A stretch of 64,000 nt of DNA from Flammula alnicola. Taxonomy: Eukaryota > Basidiomycota > Agaricomycetes > Agaricales > Strophariaceae. Shown here one piece after another: positions 54,734-64,000 of the stretch (position 1 is its first letter; each line of letters starts with the position of its first letter). A program made the position numbers and the translations under genes. The stretch is taken from positions 1 to 64,000 of the forward strand of contig JADNRV010000139.1 of assembly GCA_015499995.1 (NCBI GenBank), in the 5' to 3' direction. Below the pieces are notes generated by a model. The model was not told the DNA's origin, did not search any database, and saw only the letters and a list, made by a program, of their open reading frames with translations.

Positions 54734-56875
54734 TCACCGTGAAAATGTCAAATTGAAAATGTGGACTGGACCTGAGCCCTGTGATGTCGTGACGTGATTT
54801 GCTCACGCCTCACGCTCATGGAGGCGACCTGAATACAGGTTGAACTCTCTCTAAAGTCACGCTGTTGCCAGGTCTACCTGTCCACAGCTTTTCTCGATAG
54901 CTGTCCACAGCTGCGGCATTTCCTGTGTCGGAAACTTCCAGGATGCCTGAACAGGCCGATAATGCCGTTAATGGCCGGCTGTCCTGTTCAGGCCTGATCA
55001 TCGGAGGAGTTAGCCTGATCAATCAAGGGACAAATCTAATCAGGCTGTCATGGTCAGAAACGCGCGGCCTGATTAGTGGGCTGAGTAATTCTCATCGACA
55101 AAGATTATCAGGAGCCACAAACATGTTAAGGGCCTCGCGAAAATTAAGGCCTACTTAGATTATCAGAGCAATCAGGAATAACCAGGTATCCTAGTAATTA
55201 CCCGCCATTACCATCTTTTTCGACATTGTGCTATTAGTGGGACTCGAACGCTTGACTTCACTTACCTTTACTTACCTTATATTACATACCTAACCATCAT
55301 TAAAGTTACCATAATTACCACTACACCATAATACTGTTTACAGTGTAGAATCTAATGTTAATATAGCGCCTAAACGGCATTCTCTCGCATTGCCACACCG
55401 ACCTTGAATCTGAATCCTCTACGACAACAGCCTCTGCTCGGGCCTCTGCGCATGTTGTAATTACTTAGACATTATATATTTGTGTATGAATATATTTGTA
55501 TACCTACAGAGTAATTAATCTCGTGTCTAATGCAGGTGCTATTATGTTCCTTCGCCGCCGTCAATTGTATCGAGCAGCAGCAGATCGAGCAGCAGCAGTC
55601 GTGCCGCTGATGCTCCCACCTCCTCGTTATCTATCCCAGCAGCAGCAATTGTGCTGCTGCTGCTCCCACTCATCACTCCAATACCCATGACAAAGCACTA
55701 CTCGAGGGGGGCGATCAGCGAGGTAGGGCAGTAGCCGCTTGGTCGGCCATATTCCTGGACTGAGGACACATTGATAATCGGCATCGTGATCCACTCACGC
55801 TCCTCGGCACCTTCGATCTTGAGATGCTCAATGAAGCGAGCCGATGTCGGCTAGAAATCATCGAGCTGGATATTCGTAAACAGCATTCCGTGCAAGAAGA
55901 TGCAAAGGTCAGAGGTGCGTGCATCAGGCACTGACTGTCGTGCTTGCGCTGCATGTGACCAGAAAGGCGGCACTAATTCGTGAAGGTGGTGGGGTGGGTG
56001 AACGAGCTCTGAGCTCGTTCGTATTCGAGGCGGACGGAGGAGGCGGGCGGTCGAGCTGGGACACGGTGGGGCAGCTACATGAATGAGCTACGCGAGCTGG
56101 TTTGTGGTCGAGGCAACCGACAAGGAGGCGGTGAGGTGGGTGATCGTGGGTGACCGAGGCCTGAGCTTGTTCATGCTCAAGGCGGACACAGAGGAGGCGG
56201 GCAGTGGACCTGTGGGCTCAAGTCGGGCATAGAGTCTAAGGTGATCGTCACTGGCCGCCGTCTTATGTAGGTTCATTTGTGCCGTGGGATAACTAAATAG
56301 CAGACAAATTAGTTAGAAAACAAAAAATAAGACCAAAACAAGGTGTGTGCGTTGTGCAGCCCGGAGTAATCAGCGAGCATATGGCTCCCACATTGATATG
56401 ATTGGGCACCAACTGGGCATCGCCACATCGTCATGTCAATGAACCACGGGATACATTGGCGGGGCTCGACATATGAGAAGAGACCGAATGTGAGGAAGCG
56501 GGTTTGGGGTAGGTGATGGGACGCGATGAGAGTCGAGAAGCAAAGATCAATACGCAGAATCAGCGCTAATCTCTCCAGGACTTTGGAGCAAAGGGGACAA
56601 TTTCCATATATGGAAATTGTCCTATTGAAGCCCGATCATAATTGGAAACCCACAATCGAGAGGATTCAAAACAGAATATCCGACTGCTCATATCCTTGGT
56701 TTCTCTTTTAAATTGATAGGGAACTTTATTTTACTTGAGTAGGGGCTACTTGTAAAAGTTCTTTCGGGGTTTTTTGTTTGAAGAGTCACTTGAAATGGAG
56801 GGCCGAGGCCGGTATAGAAGTCATTGATCAGTAAGTAAAAGTTTCAGCATAAGTACATAGGCGAGTTCTCTATGC
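54734..56875. other. Spacer with short repeats
   Basis: No gene recognised. From 54840 to 55190 TGATCAGGC/GCCTGATCA-type phrases recur in both orientations. CAG/CTG trinucleotide runs lie at about 55570-55670. Two diverged copies of a GGTGGGTGAACGAGCTC...GAGGCGGACGGAGGAGGCGGGC block occur at about 55990-56060 and 56130-56205. A 28-bp perfect palindrome is listed separately. Confidence 0.5.
56595..56622. repeat. Perfect 28-bp palindrome
   Basis: GGACAATTTCCATA followed at once by its exact reverse complement TATGGAAATTGTCC, with no spacer. It lies about 250 bp beyond the stop of the DUF6698 gene. It could be an inverted binding site, a cruciform or the relic of an element end; it is too far from the stop to be a simple terminator. 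Confidence 0.8.
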
Positions 56876-58836
56876 TTATTTACCCGCTCCCCCCCTCTTC
56901 GTACCACGCCCACGCCCACGTCCTCGTCCTCTATTTTTCTCCGTTGCTACTGGCACCACAGGATCTCCGGGTGTTGAATCACCGGCGGTCTGTGGATTTA
57001 TTGCTGATCTTCCTCTTCTAATCGGTTGGAAAGCTGGTGCAGGGTTTACAATGGCTATGGATACAATAGCGTTGTCAGTAGTTTCAGTAGAATCTTGATG
57101 CGTAGCCGGTGGGTTGACAGATGCGGGTACCACGATGACAGCTTGAGAATGAGGCTGATCATGTGGCTCGACTGTTACAGGTGCGGTCCTGGTCCAGGGC
57201 CCGGGTACGTAGAAGTCTTCATTGTCAGTTTGATCCACCTCGTGTGCAGCCGTAAGATGTAGCATATCGAGTTCACGTTCGATTTCAGCTGCATCGTCTA
57301 ACTCAATAACCTCAGCGGCGTCCGAAGCAGGGAAATTCCCTTTGCTTTTGTTGTGTGTCGAAAAGATTTCCTCGTCCCAACGAAAAAGGAGTTTTTCAAC
57401 CCAAGCAGCAGATGCGGGACGGTGTTGAGCTTGAGTTAGGTAGTGCTTGTAATAGTCGAAATCGACTGAATAAGTAATTTGAGTTTGAGGGCCGATACCA
57501 CCATTGTCGAACTGCTCGTCTTTTGAAAGGATGTATCGGGCCTAAATATTTTATTAGAAGGGAGTAATTCAGTCAAGTATTACTGATCACAACACAGGAT
57601 TTTGAAGCGTACCATGATAGCCACCCATGCAATAAATCCGAAGGTAGTTTGAGCAGGCACGTCAGGACGAAGATAGGTACTGGATGAGCGAGCGACAGCG
57701 CGCGAAATCTTCTTAGCAGCTGATTTCCCAAAAATGGCTGCCCGAGCGATCTAATTAATAAATATTAGGCGCCCTGTTAGTCGATGGAGATGATGTCGCA
57801 ATATAAGATAACTTACCATGAAGAGGTGTTCGTTTAGAAAGCGATTCTCGATCTTTTCAGTGTCACCACCCAAACATAAGATCGGGGGAAATGGAGGGTA
57901 GGTCAATACCTTGGAGGCGGGGCCAGTACCATTGACGCCACTGCCAAGGAGACTTTGGATTTCAGGAATGGTATCGCGCTGCGGTGGGGGAGCCTTGTCT
58001 GATTCAGCGAAGTACTCGGGAGAAAGACCAAAGATGTTTGCGGCCTGTTGGCGAAGCATCCCCAATGAGCTAGAGCGACTGCTACCCATAGCCTCACGGA
58101 ACTGATGTTGAAAGAAATAATTCAGCCATCATTTGAGGGAAACAGAAGTAAAGGATACATACATTCTTTAGAAAGTTCGTCAACCTCATGACCTTATGGA
58201 ATTTGGCTGGTATAGATTCGTACAACTCTGCGGTGATTCCGAGCGCTTGATTTGCAGGATTGGCATACCGAGCCGGGTCATCCGAACTGAAATCGGGACA
58301 AGGACGAACAAAGGCCGAGGAGTCTACCACATATGGAGTGAAAAAAATCTGGAAGTGGCGGCCTAGTTTCCTGATCTCTTCGGTGACAGGAGAAGCGGGG
58401 TCCTGATCAGCGCTTATCACTCCCTTTTTACGTGTTCCTTTGCCGGTAGATTTGAGTTGGGCATCTGCGAGCTGCGCTTTCAGAGCCTCAACCTCTGACT
58501 CTAGATTTGAAATCTTCGATTGGCTGTCAAGATACGCCTGTACCAGAAGGTGAATAAAATAGTGTTAGAGTAGCCTAAGTCAACAATAATATTTAAATGG
58601 CTGACCTGATATAACTTCTCAGGATTGACAATTGAGGGCATAATGAAAGTCGCCGAAGCCGAAGACAATGGGGAGTCTGAGCGACGAATAGAAAAGTCAG
58701 ACCCTGGAGATGAACTCCTCAGACTGTCGGAAGGTCCAGAGAAACCGACAGGAGACGCATTGCGGGATCCAGCACCAGCAGCCGTCCAAATTGATGGCGT
58801 GTTGCTTGAGACAACATTTGGTCGAGGACGAGACAT
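56876..58836 (-). CDS. DUF6698-family protein, probable transposon partner
   Basis: Starts MSRPRPNVVSSNTPSIW at 58836. A Ser/Pro-rich N-terminus is followed by a short coiled coil (LDSQSKISNLESEVEALKAQ), then the conserved core: GRHFQIFFTPYVVDSSAF, NQALGITAELYESIPAKFH, SLGMLRQQAANIFGLSPEYF, FPPILCLGG and ENRFLNEHLFM, a YLRPDVPAQTTFGFIAWV segment, and DFDYYKHYLTQ. The tail ends in an RGRGRGRGRG nucleic-acid-binding-like stretch. The order fits DUF6698, an agaricomycete domain of unknown function that I recall near transposases. Five or six exons with standard introns, all open. It lies 375 bp downstream of a Plavaka transposase on the same strand, so it may be that element's second gene. Confidence 0.7.
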
Positions 58837-59210
58837 TATCAAAGTTCTGTGGAGTACCTGAGATGCAGAGCTTGGCTGGAGTCAATGGGGGATATCGAAT
58901 AACAAGCAGGGTATTTAACCAGTTGACTCTGATTCAACGCCATACACCACCAGCAGAAAAGTGAAACGCGACGGCATCCAATTTGTCAGGGCCCTATGCA
59001 ACACGCTCTCTATTAATTTGGGTCAATGAATGAAACGGTTATCAAAGAATAGTCCGCTGAAAACCTGAAAGGCATTCCTTGAACGTTTTTTTGAGTTCAT
59101 AGACTACATGCAAGCGACTCCGATGTAACCAGTGAGGACGGTAAATGATACGGATCTATTAGAAATTAAAAATACACTCTGCATGACATTGATATGTAAG
59201 AGAATTCTGG

Positions 59211-62200
59211 CTAGATGTTTGCATGGGTAAGAAGGACAGTTGATTTCATCCGCATCCACATATCTTCATCAATGAAATCAACCACGAGGAACTCCCCTGC
59301 ATCCGATGCATAATCATCCACCAACAACCCCCCACGAATGATTGAATTTGCGTCGATGAATAGGCTTGATGCCCTGGGCCTCGGCTTGATTCGCCTTAAT
59401 CGAAGTGCTTCATCTCTTGTACGGTTTTGCAACATCCGAGGGACATCTATGGGGAGAACAAGCGCTAGATTGTACCTCTCTCCAACGTGGTCAATTGAAA
59501 AGATGTAGAGGATTTGGACAAAAATACACTCGTTGCCGTGAACTTTGACTAGGGCGTAATCATATCGCGGTCGATTGTGGAAGTTAGGGTTGGCGCGAAG
59601 GATGTTGGTATTCAAGTGCCAGTCAACCAATGATGTAAAAGCGACTTTGACAAATCCATACGGTGTGATCTATAAAATAATATGCATGTCAATTCTTCAT
59701 CAAAAAGAGGGTAGAGAAAGTCATTACCTGGTCAAATGTGCGAAGAACAACTCTTTGCACGTTTCTTCGGCGTGCTAATAAACCTGCAAGCTTCCTTCGG
59801 AAGCCTTGAAATGCTGCGTCGCCAGCATGGCTGTTTTCCAGGGCTTCAAAGCTAATGATTGGCTGAACCGATCCTTGGACAACACGCGGTATTGCTTGAT
59901 TACTCGGATCCAGGAGGTCAGGTGAACCTGGTTCCTCGTGGATAAGGGACTCTGAACCGCCGTCCTCAGGGATATCAGCCTCGCGTTGAAGGTCCTGAGC
60001 CGTGATTGCAGTCCGGATGATTGTAGAAACCAAGTCCATCTCGCTAACCCTAAGAACCTGTGTCCCAAAAAATTCAGATCAAATCTTCGACTTTATTGGT
60101 TTCAATTAATACCTGAGAAGCGACATTTTTGAAGTTGGTATGGCGCTGATAATATTTCTTTAGAGGTCCATTGGCCTTTTCACTTGGTTTCGTGTTATAA
60201 TTTCTGGTCGCTCCCTTGTTTAGGATGTCCCGGAATATATGTTGGTGGGTGTGCGCCTTCGGAAACGTCCATGACTTTTCTGGATTCAGTTCTGCATACT
60301 CCTATAAGATAAAATGAATCAATTCATTCAGAAACTGACAGAGTTCAAAGTCATTGAACGTACGTGTAGAAGGGTTTCGAAGACCTTCATTTCAGCCCGA
60401 CCCGCGGCTATCGTTGTTTCAGTTTGAACTGTCAATCCTGCAAACATATTCAATTCCAGATAGCTCCGGATGAGTCTGAGCAGAAGAAAGCCGTCTTCGG
60501 AAACATCTTCTGAAAGGACATGGTGTGATGCAAAGATGATAACCTGCCGAAAGATACAATGAATTCCTGCAGGAAGTTCCATTGAGCAAAATTTAAATTG
60601 AATACCTTCGAGAAATCCTCAAATTTTTTGCCATCAGCGAGTTCTCCCGTACTCGCCAAGCTCTTAAAGTGATTGAGTCCACTCCAAGGCGGGATTTTCT
60701 GAAGCCTAAGATAATAAACCAAATTTAATTTAAGCTCGATATGTGGAAGATGAAATGAAAACGTACCCAGCATCAATTGCAGCCTCTGCACTGCGTGAGT
60801 CACGTCCGAGCGCCTTGATAATCCTCTTGACTTCCTCAAGGAGATGATCAGAAAAAAGACCCCCATCATGTGCATGTAGCTTATCCCATGATATCGCGCT
60901 GTAAACATCTGTGCCACGGAGGTCCCACAAGGTGTTCTTGGATGCCGTGGATAATAATAGATTAGACGCCGTGGATAATAATAGATTTGAAGCTGACCTT
61001 AACGTCTCTTAACCCATAGCTTTTCAAAAGCTCTTCCCTATCTGTGCTATTCATATCCTGTGCCCGAATCCAAACCTCCCTCATGGTCTCTGTTGTGCGC
61101 AATGGGAATGTCTTGGATAAATTAGGAATTTCCTCCTTTGGGACTAGACATATTGTGCAAGGTTTCTTGCTGGTTCCACCGCGGGTAAGAGCAATCATGG
61201 ATCTATCGGTACATCCATATATTATTGGAAAACATGAGTCGAAAATTAAAATTCTACTTACTGCTCTTCGAAGTCAGCCGAGATGATGAGAATATGGGGA
61301 AAGATCTGCCGAATGACCTGATCACCACACGTTATGGCCGTGCCAATTTCAGTGTGTAACTCGATGGAATGTATTATTTCATAGACAGCTTTGTGCCAGA
61401 TTTCTCGCTTGAGATTGACGAAATCTTTTTTGCCCTTCTCTTGGGCATCTTCTTCAGGCTGAAATAGACATTTAATATGTTTGGTTGTCATCAAAGAAAA
61501 ATAGTAGTTACGATTGGGAGCCACCCAACAAGACGGCCTCCTCCAACACCTTCCCCATTTCGGATGGATACTGGGAGGTTCGCGCATCGAACGAGAACAG
61601 GATAACCCTTCTCCGTTCCAAATGATGAGAGACGTGTTTTATCGGCATAGAAAATGATGAAGAAGGGTGAGGCACCCTCAGGTAGGGTATTCTGTGTGTG
61701 TTATCAGACTCAGATAAATTCAGAACTAGGTGTTAACCAAAAAATAAATACCTGGTAGTTCCACCAAGCATTCGCTGTCCATGGCTCATCGATGAAACGC
61801 TCAAACCTTTGCCCATTGAATTTGTAGAGGCGTTGAGCTTGCCATTGAAATTGATGGATCAATGATGGATCCACCAGTAATTCACGGCACCATTTCCAGA
61901 TGGGCCGTAACCATACATCGTATTCAAGTTTCTCTTCTTTATATTCGACTGAAATGACCCGTTTCTCGAACTACATTGATCAGAATCGAGGTTAGCAGTG
62001 TTTTGATAAAATAAATAGATATTGTGCTGCTCACTCCCGTCGCGCGTGTGTCTCTTGCATGGTCCCAAATGCGGGAGTGATCTGCCTCGCTTGCAAGTGT
62101 GAATGAATTGGGAGAGGCGATGGCCTGATTGATGAGCTCAATCATCTTCTTTATCTGTCTCCTGTTCATGTGAGCGTCCAACATGACCTCAGAAACTTCG

Positions 62201-62830
62201 AAGTCAAGACGGGTTGGAAAAGGGCGCCATGGATTTTCGTCCTTTGGGATAGCGCTGTTGGGTTCAAGTTCTTCTGGACTGTCGGTATATTCCTGAAAGC
62301 TGAAAGATTCTGTCTCCATCAGAGAATGTGGGTGATACTCTATCCGTATTTCATTCATTTCAGGCTCTTGCTCATTGTCAAGACCAGTAGGCGGGTGAAT
62401 CTCTGCCTCGAATTCATCAGCCTCATGATAGTCGTCATGATGATCAAAGGCCCAATCTTCTTTAAGAATACCCGTGAGATAAATTGAATAGGTAGAGCAT
62501 TAGATAAAGTACCTCGGTCTTCATGAACAATTCGTGCATTCGCTTCAGGCATTGGTCCAGCGTTGTCGATCATGGCAGCATCCCAAGCCGCCAAGTCTAT
62601 TGTAATGTATAAGTGAGTAGAGGAAATATAAGTAATCTATTAGTAAACCACTGACCAGCAGCCCTTTCCTGCTCTACGAAATTGCGGAAAGCAACATCTG
62701 TGGGATCAGGTTCAGCCCTGTCGATGGGTCGCTCTGGGCATCTTGCTTCATGGTTTTTAACGCCGCGTGCACTATAGTCGTGGCCGCAGAATTGGCAAGC
62801 AACCAAAGCGGATGAAAGTCGGGGTGGCAT
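59211..62830 (-). CDS. Plavaka (CACTA-like) transposase, apparently intact
   Basis: Starts MPPRLSSALVACQFCGHDYS at 62830, a zinc-finger N-terminus (CQFCGHDYSARGVKNHEARC), then an acidic linker. Plavaka blocks follow in order: NPWRPFPTRLDFEV, an INQAIASPNSFTL segment, RPIWKWCRELLVDP, FIIFYADKTRLSSFGTEKGY, CANLPVSIRNGEGVGGGRLV, ILIISADFEEQSMIALTRGG, CTICLVPKEEI, DVYSAISWDKLHAHDGGL, and VIFASHHVLSEDV, ending LTHANI at 59211. About ten exons are open across their joins, with no stop seen inside an exon, unlike the copy at 6.5-8.7 kb. The two copies are diverged, so they belong to different lineages. The protein should bind its own ends and excise the element in the nucleus. A start at 62890 would add 20 residues. 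Confidence 0.85.
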
Positions 62831-62969
62831 TTTAAGTTTGAGTTCTAAGAGTGGGGAGCTTTGGTGTTGGAGAATTGTTCGATCCTCCATGGCCTTTTGT
62901 AGCTGCAGGAAGTGCTATGGATAGGGATATTAATTTTGGCTAGCTCTTGTGCAGTAGCTGGTAGAATCT

Positions 62970-63430
62970 AGAAGACTTTTCCTAACACTATTCTGTTTTA
63001 ATTCAACGCTTGTGCAACATTCATGTGCTGCGTGTTCAACATTAGTGTGCGCATTCAATGTGCGCATTCAAAACTAACGCTATTTTGTTTTAATTCAATG
63101 CTTGTCAACGCTAATGTGCTGCGCATTCGAAATTTAGTGTGCGCATGCAACATTAGTGTGCGTTCAACATTAGTGTGCGTTCAATATTAGTGTGCATTCA
63201 ACATTGGTGTGCGCGTTCAATGTGCGCATTCAAAACTAACACTATTTTGTTTTAATTCAACACTTGTGCAATATAGCATAGTGCAACACTAATGTGCTGC
63301 GCATTCAACATTAGTGTGCACGTTCAAAACTATCACTATTTTGTTTCAATTCAATGCATGTGCAACACTAATGGGCTGCGCGTTCAACATTAGTGTGCGC
63401 GTTCAAAACCGCTTCAAGTCCAACACTATT
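62970..63430. repeat. Subterminal repeat array next to the Plavaka transposase
   Basis: About eight copies of TTCAACATTAGTGTGCG-like sequence and at least three in the opposite sense (CAACACTAATGTGCTGCG) lie within 460 bp. Four larger units each begin with CTATTTTGTTTTAATTCAA, near 62990, 63080, 63240 and 63340. Dense, mixed-orientation 10-20-bp repeats just inside an end are a hallmark of CACTA-type elements, where they bind the accessory protein. The matching array at the other end was not found. Confidence 0.8.
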
Positions 63431-64000
63431 AGGTGTGCTGCGCGGTCTACCGTCTAATACCGTCAAACGGCAGTTATTTCTTCTACATAGGAATACTCTA
63501 AATATGTAATAGGTTCGATTCATCTGTTTACTTTAGCCGCAGAATTAAGCCTGACTTGTGCAGAGGCCGGGAAGTACAACAATGGTGACATCCGAATTCC
63601 GATCTGTCCAGCTGAAGTTCTAGCGAGACAAATCGGAATTCGGAAGTGCAGCAATGCTATATTTAGATTGCGCGTTATCAAGCCAGCACAGCCGTGATGT
63701 TATCCCGTTTAGGATAATCATGAGATGTCATCATTTTTAGACATTAACAGGGCTCTTATTAGGGAAAAACCGGCCCTTGTCAGGGCTGCGCCTAAACAGG
63801 CACTTTGGAACTTTCCGACATGGGGGGCACTTGACATTATTTCCATTTTGGGTTTTCTGGTTTGCTTTCCTCTCAGATGTTCAGACAGCGGAAATTAGGA
63901 TAAATAGAACATGTATTGCATTGAAACTACTACAACAGGTGCCCCAAAGTATATAGAAAATGATATGGGGCTCAATGACCACCAAATGCTGCTTGTTCCG
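63431..64000. other. Spacer with an inverted repeat
   Basis: No gene recognised. An imperfect inverted repeat (ATCCGAATTCCGAT near 63590 and ATCGGAATTCGGAA near 63632) brackets about 30 bp and could be part of a small element. Phrases CAGGGCTCTTATTAGGG and TGTCAGGGCTGCGCC follow near 63750-63795. The window ends without a feature. Confidence 0.45.

Noticed and set aside
55225..55260. tRNA gene on the minus strand
   Set aside because: A GTTCGAGTCCC-like T-arm phrase is present, but the T-stem does not pair and no anticodon or acceptor stem could be built.
62970..63430. CRISPR array
   Set aside because: Repeats vary, lie in both orientations and have no regular spacers; the genome is eukaryotic and a CACTA-like transposase is adjacent.

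Overview
This window looks like a piece of a basidiomycete (Agaricomycetes-type) fungal genome. Genes are interrupted by many short introns of about 50-60 nt. The housekeeping proteins are of fungal type (SKP1, mRNA guanylyltransferase, mitochondrial bL27, dynactin p27, guanine deaminase). The repeats are those typical of mushrooms and relatives: Plavaka (CACTA-like) transposases, DUF6532 and DUF6698 genes, Ty3-type Gag-protease genes, and TA-flanked miniature elements. No tRNA, rRNA or CRISPR was found.

Layout. (1) About 1-16 kb is a transposon graveyard: an unassigned element (1-1.6 kb), a one-LTR Gag-protease retroelement (1.6-6.5 kb) inserted in a broken Plavaka transposase (6.5-8.7 kb), a divergent DUF6532 gene (8.9-11.5 kb), a second LTR/gag remnant (11.8-12.6 kb), and a complete 740-bp non-autonomous DNA transposon with 33-bp perfect inverted repeats and an 8-bp target duplication (13.3-14.05 kb). 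(2) About 16-33 kb is a conserved block: WDR53-like WD40 protein, Tim17-like membrane protein, dynactin subunit 6, an F-box relic, a glutamine synthetase-like enzyme, a DUF3074 protein, bL27m and SKP1 (head to head), mRNA capping guanylyltransferase, and a conserved protein of unknown role. (3) About 33-45 kb is accessory DNA: a pogo-like miniature element, a Crinkler protein (ubiquitin-like header, nuclease fold, kinase-like domain), another TA-flanked element, and a helical-bundle protein whose C-terminus carries two near-identical Asn/Thr-rich motifs that resemble fungal amyloid signalling modules. (4) About 46-53 kb holds guanine deaminase, a one-pass membrane protein with an SH3 domain lying between two direct repeat copies, and a gene that embeds a full ubiquitin fold followed by a RING finger. 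(5) About 53-64 kb is a third TA-flanked element, a DUF6698 gene, and an apparently intact second Plavaka transposase with a subterminal repeat array beside its start.

The most interesting content is accessory: the Crinkler nuclease-kinase, the putative amyloid-motif protein, and the ubiquitin-RING fusion all lie within about 13 kb (39.7-53.1 kb). Their chemistries (nuclease/kinase effector, signalling by templated assembly, ubiquitin tagging) fit intracellular conflict or non-self response. That joint role is inferred; nothing in the sequence shows they act together. Exon boundaries were placed by hand from splice sites, reading frame and remembered family sequence, so single junctions may be wrong.
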